A DNA stretch of 64,000 nucleotides from Lepus europaeus. Its lineage: Eukaryota; Chordata; Mammalia; Lagomorpha; Leporidae. The notes below the pieces were generated by a model, which was not told where the DNA came from, searched no databases, and was given only the letters and a program-made list of their open reading frames with translations. This document shows positions 1 to 11,446 of this stretch, piece by piece. Position numbers and translations under genes: made by a program. How positions within the stretch are numbered: position 1 is the first letter of the stretch; every line of letters begins with the position of its first letter. Location: NCBI RefSeq assembly GCF_033115175.1, contig NC_084837.1, positions 63,511,266 through 63,575,265 on the forward strand. The letters run 5' to 3'.

Positions 1-225
1 ACATAAGTGAGAAGATGTACTGTGTGTCTTTCTGTCCCTGGCTTATTTCACCTAACACAGTGTTCTCAAACTGCAACCATTTTGCAAATGACAGGATTTC
101 CTTCCTTTGTAAGGGTGAATAGTATTACATTGTATAATATAAATCCAAGTATATCCCATTCTATCTGCTTATCTATTGATGGACACTTAGACTGATTCTT
201 TATCTTGACTTTTGTGGATATTGAC
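1..225 (-). mobile_element. old L1 fragment
   Basis: The sequence reads as the antisense of an L1 3' region (cttatttcacctaacacag, then tctatctgcttatctattga and ggacacttagactgattc). It lies in the NUSAP1 intron upstream of the penultimate exon. 226-630 holds no repeat or exon that I recognise. Confidence 0.6.
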
Positions 226-630
226 ATGGTGAACACAGACCTGCAGACATCTCTTCCACAAACTGATGTCAGATCTTCTGGGTTTTTGGATGACTAGATC
301 CAGTTCCAGTTCTAATGCCAACAAAATATTCCCACTCATCCACTCATTTGATAAAATACTCCTGCATTTTAACAGGTAAAGACAATAACAATGCACAGAT
401 GAAATATTACCTTAAGCGCATACCTATGTGATCAGGTTTCTTTTTTTCTGTGATTTTCCAAGGATTAAATATGTCCTCTGTGGAATGTGAAATTAAATTG
501 CAAACTATATTGGGCAGTTGTCCATAAAAACAAAGTGTAAATGTTGATAGCAAACAGGTAGCCACAGTTAAAGAGAATAAAGCTGGGAATATAAATAAAA
601 ATCAAGGTTTTGTTTCTGTCCTAAATTTAG

Positions 631-739
631 GAAAGCTGAAACCATGGGGGCAATCTAAAGAAAATTCTTCTCTGAATGAACACGGAAACAGAGTTAGCTT
701 CCACAAGAAAAGTTACAAACAACCACGACTCCAGACTAG
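631..739 (+). CDS. NUSAP1: NUSAP1 penultimate coding exon (partial gene)
   Basis: This is the penultimate coding exon of nucleolar and spindle-associated protein 1, a microtubule- and chromatin-binding protein that bundles spindle microtubules in mitosis. It starts after a polypyrimidine/ctaaatttag acceptor and ends at the donor AG|gtgagt (740-741). After two bases that complete a glycine codon it reads KLKPWGQSKENSSLNEHGNR and ends SYKQPRLQT, the basic C-terminal region of NUSAP1 (human counterpart GKLKPWGQSKEN...YKQPHLQT as I remember it). The last two bases (AG) join the G at 2108 to give an arginine codon, so the phase fits the next exon. Upstream exons lie outside the window. Confidence 0.95.
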
Positions 740-741
740 GT

Positions 742-2107
742 GAGTTCACAAGTATCCACTTCTATAATTCTTTTCATTTTTAAAGACCGTATAAACCATC
801 ACCTCCCAGTGATGGTGAGTCACAGTGGCAGTGCAGCTGAAGGTTACAAGTGGAATGTTCTAATCCCTCTGTGTAACCTAATACCTAAGACTGGGCAGTT
901 CTGGGAGTCTGAGATCAGATGTCTCCTGGTGAGAGCCTCAGGCTGTATCAGACCATGGCAGATGCCATCACATGTCGGGAACACTTAGAAGAGTGGGGTC
1001 TGGACCTTACTTTAGGGCATGCCATAGTCAAGGTCATTAATCCTGTCCTGCAACTCCTCACCCATTCCCGCAAGACAGTGGTGCCCTCATTCCCTGACTT
1101 CCTCCCGCTGGCTCTTCAAGCTTCCACCCCCTTCTCAGTACAGTTACACTGAGGCTCACGCTTCTAGCATTTCAATCTTTGGGGAACAAGCTATAGCACA
1201 GAGTTACCCACAGAATTTGCAAACTACCGCTGCCTGCCTCTAGTGCAGTGGATTCTCATGTGGTAGGTGTGGAGTGAGGCCCAAGCAGCTGCATTGTTTC
1301 CAGGGTGCTACTGTTAAGTCACAAGATCCTGAATGAGCCCTGCTCTACGTGAGAAATCCTGACACCAGTGTTCAAGTGCCCAGGAACCCTAGTATGCCCG
1401 TGGTTGTGAAGTCCTCAAGCCTAAGGAAACGTGGTTGATGGCACACCAGGGCCCTCCTCGGGGGAGAAACACATGTTGGTCTTTCAAGGCTTCCTTCAGC
1501 CTCCAAATCAAATAAAGCCAGAGCTCATTCTGGGCTGCAGCTGGGCCTAGTCGAGTCCATACTCCCTGCCAGGAACCCTCAACAGGGTTTACTGTTGTTT
1601 ATATCTTGCTGCCGCCAAGGCCTTTACCTGTACTTGAGTGTAAGATAGTTAACATGAGCTGGGGCCTTTTCTTTCTTTTTGCCCAATTCCCTAGAGGGGA
1701 AATAACAAACACAGGGACCTAAGTCAGTAGACACTGCCTCTAGTTCTAGCGGTTTCTTGGGACTACTTGACTTTGCACTTACCTTTGACTTACTTCTAGG
1801 AGTGGGGATTTCAAATTTGAAACAAATGTGTAAAGTACAGGGGTTGAATCCAATCACCAAAGTGCCCCTGGTTTGTTTCATGCATGATTTAAATGCAGAA
1901 TTAATGTCAAAGAGGAAAACAGCCATTGCTAAGCCCTTTGAGGCACAATGGCCAAGAGCTGGAACTGCAAGGTAGAGCCAGTGCCCTGGACGAGTCTGGT
2001 TTTACACAAACGTGCCAAATATGGTTCTAAGTTTGGACATTAGGCTGTAATGTCTGAAGTGTCTGTCAAGCTCTGCTGCAGCCTCATGTGTGACCTGTCC
2101 CCCTTAG
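742..2107 (+). other. NUSAP1: last intron of NUSAP1
   Basis: GT at 740-741 and AG at 2106-2107. It is notably free of SINEs. 1240-1370 resembles a decayed hAT-Charlie (MER5-type) fossil (tgtggagtgaggcccaagca). Otherwise nothing recognisable. Confidence 0.8.
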
Positions 2108-2201
2108 GGAAGAGCAACGGAAGAAACATGAGCAAGAACGAAAAGAGAAGAAAGCGAAGGTTTTGGGTGCTCGAAGGGGCCTCAGTGTGGTTAAAGATTA
2201 A
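2108..2201 (+). CDS. NUSAP1: NUSAP1 last coding exon
   Basis: The final exon follows the acceptor cccccttag. G2108 completes a codon begun in the previous exon, then 30 codons read EEQRKKHEQERKEKKAKVLG followed by ARRGLSVVKD and TAA (2199-2201). This is the highly charged helical tail of NUSAP1; human ends KVLGMRRGLILAED as I remember it, so the last residues differ while the KEN-like basic run is kept. The C-terminal part of the protein contributes to microtubule binding and nuclear import in the family. No frame damage is seen, so this is the functional locus and not a retrocopy: an intron separates it from the exon at 631. Confidence 0.95.
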
Positions 2202-2955
2202 TCATTTTTGAACATCCTGTAAATATTCCTTCATTCTGCATTTGTTTCCTTTTGTAAATAATTTTGTACTGTTTTCCAAGCTTTGGTCAAAACCTCTTTT
2301 TTCTACTACATCTTAATCTCTGTACTGTCCAGGAGTTCTTCATGTGCTGTACCCTGAAGAGACATCACCACCTTAAAGCTCAGATACTTTGCAATGGTTT
2401 TGCATAAACCATTCTTCTACTACAGATTTTGAGACTACATTTTTAATGTCAAGTTCCCTCCGCTGGTTCTCATTAACACAGCTGCAGTCTGCTTTGGGCT
2501 TTCACCCATAGGCAGCTAGTTGGAGCATACACTCCAGGAGAGTCTGAACGAAACCAAGAGGCGGCTATGCTGGGAGGGAAAGGCCACCTCTTCATCCTGT
2601 AGTCTAAAGAACCTGGTGATACTAATGAAACTGGGCTGATGGTTTGCTTATAGCATCAATATTTTATCTACATAAGAAGTGTATTTAGCTTATATGCATC
2701 TTTGTTCAAACCACTACATATAATTGCCATCCGTCACAGATTTATTCCAGCCTTGCTTATTTAAAAAAAAAAAAAGCTACAGGGTCCTATCAAGATTTGA
2801 GGATTAGTACATTAAGGTTTATTATGCTGTCAGCTTACTCATTTTAGACAAAGAGTTGCTTACCTTATATCTTTGTTCCTTCCTCTAAGTAGAGATTCTG
2901 TGTTTTGTACCATTCAAAGATTTTCATAAATAAATTTCTTCTGATATTCATTCGT
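2202..2955 (+). other. NUSAP1: NUSAP1 3' UTR
   Basis: AT-rich sequence from the stop codon to the first good polyadenylation signal at 2929-2934, with a TG-rich stretch just after it. The cleavage point is inferred. A second cluster of AATAAA-like motifs (about 3059-3072) could give a longer form. Confidence 0.75.
2929..2934 (+). terminator. NUSAP1 poly(A) signal
   Basis: Canonical AATAAA about 730 bases after the NUSAP1 stop, followed by tgatattcattcgttgtaaa as a plausible T/G-rich downstream element. Confidence 0.7.
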
Positions 2956-3174
2956 TGTAAACATGTCTTATAAGAATTAGTTGAACAGCTAATATCTGTG
3001 TGCCCTTTCCTGACCCTTGCATTAGAATGACTCCTTTCTCTGTCTTTCTCTACATCTCAAATAAATAATAAATGGCTGTATTTTTCTTTTGTATTTGCAT
3101 AGCACCTCTCAGGTTTGGTTATACTTTATTTATATATATGTTCAGAGCATGGCACATACCTAAATATTTGAAAA

Positions 3175-3775
3175 ATTCATTTTCCTACCAACAGGCAGAA
3201 ATCTGATCAAATATACTTCTATGAATGTAAAATACTACAACTACTTTTAAAGAAACTAGTCAATGTTTTCCACAAGTTTTATCTACATTTACCCTGTGTA
3301 GTCGTACCATACCATTCCTCAGCAGGTACCCAAAAGACATGAAAGCATACATTCCTATGCAGACTTTACCCTGAATATTCTTGCTACCTTTAATGGTGAA
3401 AAACTGGTAATAACCCAAACGTCCATCACCAGATGAATGGATGGATATATTCTGGTATACCCATGTTACTTGGAATAAAGGAATAAACTATTCATAGAAA
3501 ATAGAATTTTTCTTGTATTGTGTGATCCTATTTCTATTAAATTCTAGAAAATACGAACTACAGTGATAGAAAACAGATCAGAGATTCCCTCAAGGTAGAT
3601 GGGATTATAATCATGACCTTGACTCTGATGATGGTTTCACAGGCATATGCATGTGAACTCTAACCCAACTAAACACATCACACATGTACAATTAGTATAC
3701 TTGGATACCCCTCTGTAAAGCTGTGAAATTATATAGAAAGTCCTAAAGCATTCACTTAAAAAGCTACTAGAATTG
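3175..3775 (+). mobile_element. old L1 3' end
   Basis: Sense L1 text: taatggtgaaaaactggtaa, acgtccatcaccagatgaat and the usual 3' end phrases. It is a separate copy from the L1 that follows, because here the 3' end comes first. Confidence 0.75.
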
Positions 3776-4227
3776 TTAAGTTCATGAAGGATACAGACTG
3801 TAAGACGAATACCAACAATTAAATTTCTATTTCCTAGCATTGAACATGAAATTTCTCAAGTTTCATTCACAACAATATCACAGAGTAAACATACGTGGGA
3901 ATAGAATTAACAAAACTGCAAGGCTCTTACCCTGAAAATTAGGAAACACTGCTAAAAGAAATTCAAGAGTTATCCATGGATCAGAACTGTTAGACTGAAA
4001 ACACTTCCCAAAATGATCTGTAGATTTAACAGAATCCTTATAAAATTCACACCTGGCTTTTTTGTGCAGTTAACTAGAAAGTTCATAAGGAAATATAAAT
4101 GGCCAAAACAGTCTTGGGAAGTAAACATCTTCTACTTTTGTTCTTTCTTAATTTCAAACTGGCCACAAAGCTATAGTAACAAGACTGCAGTATCGGCATA
4201 AAGAGAAACATATAGATCAACAGAATA

Positions 4228-4475
4228 AAAATAAAGGATAGAGGAGTGGGTGTTTAACCTAGTGCTTAAGATGTCCACGTCCCACACTGGAGTACCTGGC
4301 TTCAATTTCCAAACTCCAGCTCCTGTCCCCAGGTTCCTGCAGTTGCAGACAATGAGAAGCAATGCCAATGGCGCAACTGCCTGGGTTCCTGCCATCCACA
4401 AACGAGACCTAGACTGATTTCCTGGCTTCAGCTGGGCCCAGCCCCAGTGATTGTTGGAATCTGGGGATTGTTTAA
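4228..4475 (+). mobile_element. C-SINE, oldest class
   Basis: Head taagatgtccacgtcccaca; the 3' tail is missing where the next copy begins. Confidence 0.8.
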
Positions 4476-4485
4476 AGCAAGTCCA

Positions 4486-4772
4486 GGGGTTGGCACTGTG
4501 GCATAATGGGTAAAACCCCAGCCTGCAACACCAGCATCCCACATGGCCACCGGTTCATGTCCTGGCTACTCCACTTCTGACCCAGGTACTGACTAATGGC
4601 CCTAGAAGGCAGTGGAAGATGGCACAAGTGTTTGGGTCCCTGACACCCATGTGGGAGGCCCGGCTAAAGCTCCTGGCTTCCGCCTGGCCAGCCCTAGCAG
4701 GTGCAGCCATCTGGGGAGTGAACTAGACGGAAGATCTCTCAATAATCCTAATTTTCAAATTTTTTTTTAAAA
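4486..4772 (+). mobile_element. C-SINE, middle-aged
   Basis: Starts ggggttggcactgtggcata; its A-rich 3' end is the target of the next insertion. Confidence 0.88.
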
Positions 4773-4785
4773 AGGGGGGGCTAGA

Positions 4786-5125
4786 GGCCGGCGCCATGGC
4801 TCAATACGCTAATCCTCCGCCTGTGGCGCCGGCACACCGGGTTCTAGTCCTGGTCGGGGCACCAGATTCTGTCCCGGTTGCCCTTCTTCCAGGCCAGCTC
4901 TCTGCTGTGGCCCGGGAATGCAGTGGAGGATGGCCCAAGTGCTTGGGCCCTGCACCCCATGGGAGACCAGGAGAAGCACCTGGCTCCTGGCTTCGGATCA
5001 GCGCAGTGTGCCGGCCGCAGCGCGCCGGCCGTGGCGGCCATAGGAGGGTGAACCAACGGCAAAGGAAGACCTTTCTCTCTGTCTCTCTCTCTCTGTCCAC
5101 TCTGCCTGTAAAAAAAAAAAAAAAA
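4786..5125 (+). mobile_element. C-SINE, young, full length
   Basis: ggccggcgccatggctcaat to poly-A; flanked by direct repeats gggggggctaga (left ends 4785, right about 5130-5142). It inserted into the tail of the preceding SINE. Confidence 0.95.
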
Positions 5126-5331
5126 GGGGGGGGGGGCTAGAAATACATTTATGGCCAACTAGTTTTAATAAAGATAACAAGATTATTCAATGGGGAAAGA
5201 ACACTCATTTCAATAAAAGTACTGGGAAAACGATATACACCAAAAATTTTTTTTTACCTGTATCTCACACTACACGCAAAAATGAACTCAAAATTATCAG
5301 GCCTAATTTTAAGATCTTAAATTATAAACTT

Positions 5332-5601
5332 GGGGGCTGCCTTTGTGGTGCTGCAGGTTAAACTGCCATCTGCAACACAGCATCCCATACTGGAGCACTA
5401 GTTCACATCCCAGTTGCTCCACTTAGGAAACAGTTCCTCATTAACACTCCTGGGAAAGCAGTGGATGAAACTGCAGACGCCTAGCCTCAGCTTGGCCTTG
5501 CCCCAGCCGTGTGGCCATCTGAGAAGTGAATCAACAGATGGAAGATCTCTTTCTAGCTCTCCATCATTCTGTGTTTCAAATAAATCTTTTAAATAAATTT
5601 T
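5332..5601 (+). mobile_element. C-SINE, middle-aged
   Basis: Divergent head gctgcctttgtggtgctgca; tail tttcaaataaatctttt. Confidence 0.85.
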
Positions 5602-5801
5602 TTAAAATGTTTAGAAGAGAGAATACTAAGAGCCAGGGTTCTAAAAACAAAACAAATAAAGAAGACACGGCAACAACAACAACAAAAAATGTTTAGAAGA
5701 AATCATAATAAATCTTGTGCTAGGCAATGATTTTTTGGATATGACAGCAAAAGGACAATTACCAAAAAGTAGATAAATCATACTTTACCAAAATATTAAA
5801 T

Positions 5802-6062
5802 GTGGAACTGGCATCATGGTACAAGTCACAATTCAAGTCCCAACTCCTCCACTTCCAATCCAGCTCCGTGCTAACGTGCCTAAGAAAGCAGTGGAATACT
5901 TGGTTCCTGCCACACATTTGGGAGACTAAGATGGAGTTCTTGGTTCCTGGTTTCAGCCTGGCCCAGCCTTGGATGTTGCTACCTTTTGGAGAGTGAACCA
6001 GCAGATGGAATATCACACTCAGTCCTTCTCTGTCTCTCCCTGTCACTCAAATAAAAAATTTT
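5802..6062 (+). mobile_element. C-SINE, middle-aged, 5' part degraded
   Basis: Body from ctccacttccaatccagctc to cactcaaataaaaa; it interrupts the L1. Confidence 0.82.
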
Positions 6063-6199
6063 AATGCACTTATAAGGCACCCCAAGAAAGTGAAAACAAG
6101 CTACAAACTGGGAGAAAATATCTAATAAATTATATCTGAAAAGGGACTTATACCAGAACATGTAAGTTCTAACAATCCCATGAGAAGTCTTTTTAAAAA

Positions 6200-6492
6200 A
6201 TTGAATTGCCGGGGCTGGGAGGGAGGGAGGGAGAAACAGATCTTCCATCCGCTGGTTCACTCCTCAAATGGCTGCAATGGACAGGGCTGGGCCAGACTGA
6301 AGCCAGGAGTTTCTTCTGGTCTCTGACATTGGTTCAGGGGCCCAAGGACTTGGGCCATCTTCCACTGCTTTCCCAGGTGCATTAGCAGGGAGCTAGATTG
6401 GAAGTAGAGCAGCTGGGACCTGAACCAGCACTAATACAGGATGCCGGCATTGCAGGCAGTAGCTTAACCCGCTACACTCCAACACTGGCCCT
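6200..6492 (-). mobile_element. C-SINE, middle-aged
   Basis: Reverse copy: gatcttccatccgctggttc near the left end, ccaacactggccctg at the right. A gggagggagggaggg run sits in its pyrimidine-tract position. Confidence 0.88.
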
Positions 6493-6598
6493 GAGCCAAT
6501 TCAATTTTAAAATGAGCAAAAGACTTGAGTAGATAATTCAATGAAAATGATGTGTGAATGGCCAATACATATATGAAAAGCTTGACATTATTATAAAT

Positions 6599-6600
<2 letters not shown>

Positions 6601-6631
<31 letters not shown>
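6601..6631. repeat. (TA)n microsatellite
   Basis: About 15 TA units inside L1 sequence. Confidence 0.95.
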
Positions 6632-6633
<2 letters not shown>

Positions 6634-6949
6634 AATCACAATGAACTATCACTTCATACCCACTAGAATTGCTATAGTCCAGAGATAAGTGTTGGTGAGG
6701 ATTTTTTAAGAAACTGGAATCATACACTTCAGGACCCCATGGTATAAAGGGTCTCACTGCTTCAAATGGAAAACTGATTACCCCTTGACCCAGCAGTTCC
6801 ACTCCTAGTCTTTATGATGATACTTTAAAAAGTTAATGGAAAATGGAATTAAAAGCTAAGTTTATTTCAGTGCAAACTTTTTTTAAATCAATGCAGAGAA
6901 GGATCTTCACAAGTATGTTATACAAAATTGTGGAGGCGTGGAACTCCTG

Positions 6950-7290
6950 GGGCTGGCGCTGTGGCACAGTGGATTAACGCCCTGGCCTGAAGCGCCAGCA
7001 TCCCATAGGGGTGCCAGTTTGAGACCCGGCTGCTCCACTTCCAATCCAGCTCTCTGCTATGACCTGAGAAAGCAGTGGAAGATGGCCCAAGTGCTTGGGC
7101 CCCTGCACCTGCGTGGGAGACCCAGAAGAAGTTCCTGGCTCCTGGATTTGGATCAGCTCAGCTACAGCTGTTGTGGCCACTTGGGGAGTGAACCAGTGAA
7201 TGGAAGATCTCTCTCTGTTGCTACCTCTCTCTGTAACTCTTTCAAATAAATAAAAAATTATAATAAATCTTTAAAAAAAAAAAAAAAAAA
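6950..7290 (+). mobile_element. C-SINE, middle-aged, full length
   Basis: ggggctggcgctgtggcaca to an 18-base A run. Confidence 0.92.
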
Positions 7291-7500
7291 CTGTAACTCC
7301 TGACTCCAGATTCCTGATAATACAGACCCTGGCAGACAGCAGGGAATGGCTCAAGTAGATGGGTCCCTGCCACCCATGTGGGAGACCTGGACTGAGCTAC
7401 TGGCTTCAGTATGGCCCAGCTCCAGCTGCCACAGGCATTTACAAAATGAAGCACAGATGGGAGATCTGTCTCTCAGCCTTTCAAATAAATAACTTCTAAG
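7291..7500 (+). mobile_element. C-SINE, oldest class, 5'-truncated
   Basis: Starts mid-element (cctgactccagattcctgat), ends tttcaaataaataacttct; abuts the tail of the previous copy. Confidence 0.8.
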
Positions 7501-7683
7501 TAAAAATAAAGCCTTTAATTCCATTTATCCACAAAATTTTACAAGTTCTCTTAAACAGCTAAGAGAAATGAAAATATTTCCACAAAGAACTTGTCTGTAA
7601 CTATTTACACCAGCATTATTCATAAGAGCTAAAAAATGGGGAAAATTCCAGATGTCCATCAATGGATACAAGGATAAACAATG

Positions 7684-8021
7684 GGGGGGCCCAGCGCTGT
7701 GGCTCACTTGGCTAATCCTCTGCCTGCGGCGCTGGCACCCCGGGTTCTAGTCCCAGTTGGGGCGCTGGGTACTAGTCCCGGTTGCTCCTCTTCTAATCCA
7801 GCTCTCTGCTGTGGCCTGGGAGTGCAGTGGAGGATGGCCCAAGTGCTTGGGCCTTGCACCCGCATGGGAGACCAGGAGGAAGCACCTGGCTCCTGGCTTT
7901 GGATCAGCGCAGCGCTGGCCATTGTGGCCATTTGGGGGGTGAACCAACGGAAGGAAGACCTTTCTTTCTCTCTCTCTCTAACTCTACTTGTCAAATAAAT
8001 AAATAAATAAATCTTAAAAAA
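7684..8021 (+). mobile_element. C-SINE, younger, full length with target duplication
   Basis: Flanked by the 19-base direct repeat atacaaggataaacaatgg, once before 7684 and once at about 8024-8042, within L1 sequence. Head ggcccagcgctgtggctcac. Confidence 0.95.
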
Positions 8022-8075
8022 AAAAATACAAGGATAAACAATGGAATATTACTCTGCAATAAAAAGGAAAGAACT

Positions 8076-8337
8076 GGGTGTACACGTGTGATCTAGCGGT
8101 TGAGATGCCCACATCCCACACTACAGTACCTGGGTTCAATCTAGCTCCTGACCAGTTTCTTGTCAATGCAGCTCTTGGGAGGCACCAGTGAAGGTTCAAA
8201 TGAGAGAACAGGATTGCATTCCTGGCTCCCAGCTTGAGATTTGGCCATTATGGACATTTGCAGGCATATGGAGAGTGAACAAGAAACTGCTTTTTTTCTA
8301 GCTTCTCAAATATTTACCAAAAAAAAAAAAAAAAATA
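8076..8337 (+). mobile_element. C-SINE, oldest class
   Basis: Head gtgtgatctagcggttgaga; ends in a 17-base A run. Confidence 0.78.
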
Positions 8338-8530
8338 GAATGAAGCACTGATAAATGGTATAGCATGAATAAACCTCAAGGACATTTGGCTAAGTAAAAA
8401 GAAGTCACTATATATATAAAAAGAAGTGGTATAAAGGCTGTGTTCCATTTATGTGGTACCTCTTTGCAGCAGAATTTAGTCTTGTCTTGGGAATACATAC
8501 CAGTCACTGATTGGATGCCATTCAAAATAC

Positions 8531-8536
8531 TTTATT
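8531..8536 (-). terminator. NDUFAF1 poly(A) signal
   Basis: AATAAA on the minus strand (tttatt on +), about 65 bases past the NDUFAF1 stop. This gives a short 3' UTR that ends just before the L1 block. Confidence 0.7.
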
Positions 8537-8601
8537 TTGTCTGTATCACTGTGGATGACACTGCTCTCAGTTGAATAAATAAAACTGCCACACGATATTC
8601 T

Positions 8602-8751
<150 letters not shown>

Positions 8752-9266
8752 CTAAATTTAAAAGGAAAATTAGTTAAAATGTCATACACTGACTGACGTA
8801 CTGATGTTTTTGCTGGACTTTTAAAACCCCTTGAGGTGATTCCTATAAATGTCTTTACAATGTGAGGCCTCAGCAAGGAAACAGTAGTTCTCATACTCTC
8901 TAACAAGTTCTAAGAAGTACAAGCCTGCTTTTCTTTCCACACGCTCCTTCCACTGCTCTCTCCCTTTGGGTAGTGTCATTTAAGAGTAGGAAGGACAACA
9001 TGAGCTCTGAGGAGGTTCCTTAATACATTCCAGAACCCATTTTAAAGCTAAAATAAAATGCATGTTGAAAAGATGATCATTCTAAAATTCCTCCAAGGTG
9101 GTGGTTTATTCAGACAAGAGGTTCAAGTCAGCACCCGTCTGGGTATCACACAGGAGGGCCTGAGTGGGGACTTCACCCTTCATCTGCGAACCTGAGCTTG
9201 TCCTCATGGAGTTCCGTTTCACTAACGAAGACACGGTTCTGAGTGAGAAATGCAGGAAAGCGTTAC
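8752..9266 (-). other. NDUFAF1: NDUFAF1 intron 4
   Basis: A short intron without SINEs: donor gtaacg at 9266, acceptor ag at 8753-8752. Confidence 0.9.
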
Positions 9267-9341
9267 CTTGTCAAGAAGCAGCTGGTGCTGGACATCCCGC
9301 ACTCTTCCTTGATTTGAGAAGAAAAATTTGGAGAACGGAAT
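9267..9341 (-). CDS. NDUFAF1: NDUFAF1 exon 4
   Basis: A 75-base exon, phase 0 at both ends, reading [25 protein letters not shown]. The acceptor is ctttcag and the donor AAG|gtaacg on the minus strand. It continues the CIA30 domain; IPFSKFFF is the conserved strand of the jelly-roll fold in this family. Confidence 0.97.
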
Positions 9342-9479
9342 CTGAAAGAAGAAAACATTTACTTCATGGCGGAAATATAAGTCTATGAGGCATCCTTATG
9401 AAATTACAATGATAAACAACTTTAACAAGCGTCCAAAAATTCATTGAAAATGTGTATTATGAAAAAGCAATGCATCTAT

Positions 9480-9790
9480 TTCAAAATTTATTCAAAAGGC
9501 AGAGATTGAGAGACACACAGACAAAGGGATCACCCATAAACTAGTTCATTCTCCAAATGTCTGCAAAAGCCAGAGTTAGACCAGGCCCAAGCCAGGAGCA
9601 CAGAACTCAACTGATATATTTCATGTAGGTTTCAGAGACCAAGTGTCTCACACAGGTGACAGTAGCAATGATTACCTACTGCACATTAGCAGAAAGCTGG
9701 AATGGAGAGCAGACCCAGGAGTTAAAAGCAGACATTTGCATATGGGATGTAGGCACACATTCCAAAGTGGTGTCTTAATGGCTCCTCAAC
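9480..9790 (-). mobile_element. C-SINE, oldest class
   Basis: Reverse copy beginning tttattcaaaaggcagagat; heavily diverged. Confidence 0.78.
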
Positions 9791-9986
9791 ATATCTTTTA
9801 ATTCTTTTTTCATAGACCTTTTTAAGTACCTTCATAAAGTTAGGACAAGTGGCTAGCCATCTGGATCAAAGACATAAATTTTAAATGAAATAAATATTAA
9901 AACACAGATAGAAGGATTTCTAAGCCAGCATTCCTAAAAGAAAAGTGACAGCATGAATTACAACTCTGGGGACAACAAAGAATATA

Positions 9987-10064
9987 CTGGGTAGCAGGTT
10001 AACCTGCCGCCTGTGATGCCAGCATCCCATATGGGTGCAGGTTCAAGTCCTGGCTGCTCCACTT
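9987..10064 (+). mobile_element. 5' part of a C-SINE split by the HMGN1 retrocopy
   Basis: Head of a middle-aged copy (tagcaggttaacctgccgcc to ggctgctccactt). It stops in mid-element at the retrocopy's poly-A tract and resumes at about 12140-12370. The outer ends carry the same 10 bases, aaagaatata (9977-9986 and 12371-12380), so the two halves were one insertion. Confidence 0.88.
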
Positions 10065-10103
10065 TTTTTTTTTTTTGGTCCATAATTGAGATTTTATTGG
10101 TGT

Positions 10104-10276
10104 TGAGCACCTGGCTCCGAGGCGGCCATTGGAGGGTGAACCAACGGCAAAGGAAGACCTTTCTCTCTGTCTCTCTCACTGTCCACTCTGCCTGTCAAAA
10201 AAAAAAAAAAATTGTATACAAATTAAAATGTGTGTGCTTATTATAAAATGTGTGTTGAGCCACGGCGCCAGCCGTG
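10104..10276. mobile_element. rearranged C-SINE pieces in the retrocopy 3' end
   Basis: A young C-SINE tail in + orientation (about 10106-10204, gcacctggctccgaggcggc to poly-A) is followed by about 45 AT-rich bases. Then comes only the first 19 bases of a SINE head in the opposite orientation (ttgagccacggcgccagcc, about 10258-10276). Partial repeats of gtatacaa flank the middle part. Confidence 0.75.
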
Positions 10277-10327
10277 TATACAATTCTTAACATACATACC
10301 AAAAACCTAAAAAGCTATGAATTGTCA

Positions 10328-10641
10328 GGCCGGCGCCATGGCTTAATAGGCTAATCCTCTGCCTTGCGGCGCCGGGACACCAGGTTCTAGTCCCGGTCGG
10401 GGCGCTGGATTCTGTCCCGGTTGCCCCTCTTCCAGGCCAGCTCTCTGCTGTGGCCTGAGAGTGCAGTGGAGGATGGCCCAAGAGCTTGTGCCCTGCACCC
10501 GCATGGGAGACCAGGAGAAGCACCTGGCTCCTGGCTTCGGATCAGCGAGATGCGCCGGCCGCAGCAGCCATTGGAGGGTGAACCAACGGCAAAAAGGAAG
10601 ACCTTTCTCTCTGTCTCTCTCTCTCTCACTATGCACTCTGC

Positions 10642-10670
<29 letters not shown>
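10328..10670 (+). mobile_element. C-SINE, young, full length
   Basis: Inserted in the retrocopy 3' UTR. The target duplication aagctatgaattgtca lies before 10328 and again at 10671-10686. Confidence 0.96.
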
Positions 10671-10676
<6 letters not shown>

Positions 10677-11446
10677 TGAATTGTCACTCTTTTTTCAAAA
10701 GTTATTCCAGCAACTTTCCAGCTTAAAATTTGGCAACTCTTCCTTAAGAGGCTATCTAGTACGAGTATATTAAAATGTTGCTATTAAAAAATCCTACCCA
10801 TTCACAATTAAATATCATATACAGGAATACTCAAATTTTCAATCTTTCATGGTGCATTAACAAAATCATTAGGAAAACTGGACTACCATAACCAAAAATG
10901 CTACAGAACACACATGGTTCTGACAGAACAAGAGTGGTTTTCTGTAGGAAACAATTCTACTAAACATGGGAGAAGTAACTGAAAATATTCATGACAGATT
11001 AAATGCACAATGGGGACTCCAAATTGCCATTTAGTATGTGTTATATTGTAGGATATAAAAACCACCCCCACCTATAGAATGTTAAGCTGACACCCAAGAC
11101 AGTCAAAGCCTCCCATAATTCAATATGCCACTATTTTCTGTTTGCACCAAAAAATAAACCAGCAAATGATTTCATCTCTTAAAAAAAAAATCATTTACAC
11201 TTGAAAATGGGATGAGGTGGGCTTCCCACCTTTAAAAAATTTCTAGAGCTACTAAAAAACTTGCATTTACAAACTAGCTGATAAAAATATTCCTCTGGAT
11301 TGTACAAGAAGGGAGACCAGTACAACTGGTAACACATGGTGTATGATATTAATCAGATTTGGCTTCTTTCTCTTCTGCTTCATCAGAGGCTAGACTCTCC
11401 TCATTTTTCATTTCTCTGTTTTCTGCAGGCGAATCTTCTTTAGCTT

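Larger units (their letters stand above)
3850..8480 (+). mobile_element. one old L1 ORF2 region, shredded by SINEs
   Basis: Pieces of the same sense-oriented L1 occur in order at about 3850-4225, 5142-5325, 5600-5801, 6063-6195, 6493-6945, 7501-7683, 8030-8075 and 8338-8480, running from the late ORF2 to near the 3' end. Signatures include tatcggcataaagagaaaca, ttggatatgacagcaaaagg, ctgggagaaaatatctaata and atgtccatcaatggatacaa. At least nine C-SINEs interrupt it. It fills the NUSAP1-NDUFAF1 intergenic gap and has no intact frame. Confidence 0.8.

Noticed and set aside
4796-5140. Recurring open frames with phrases such as GGWPKCLGPAPHGRPGEAPGS, seen dozens of times on both strands
   Set aside because: They are chance translations of the GC-rich body of C-SINEs; the same peptide occurs at every young SINE and depends on the frame of the copy.
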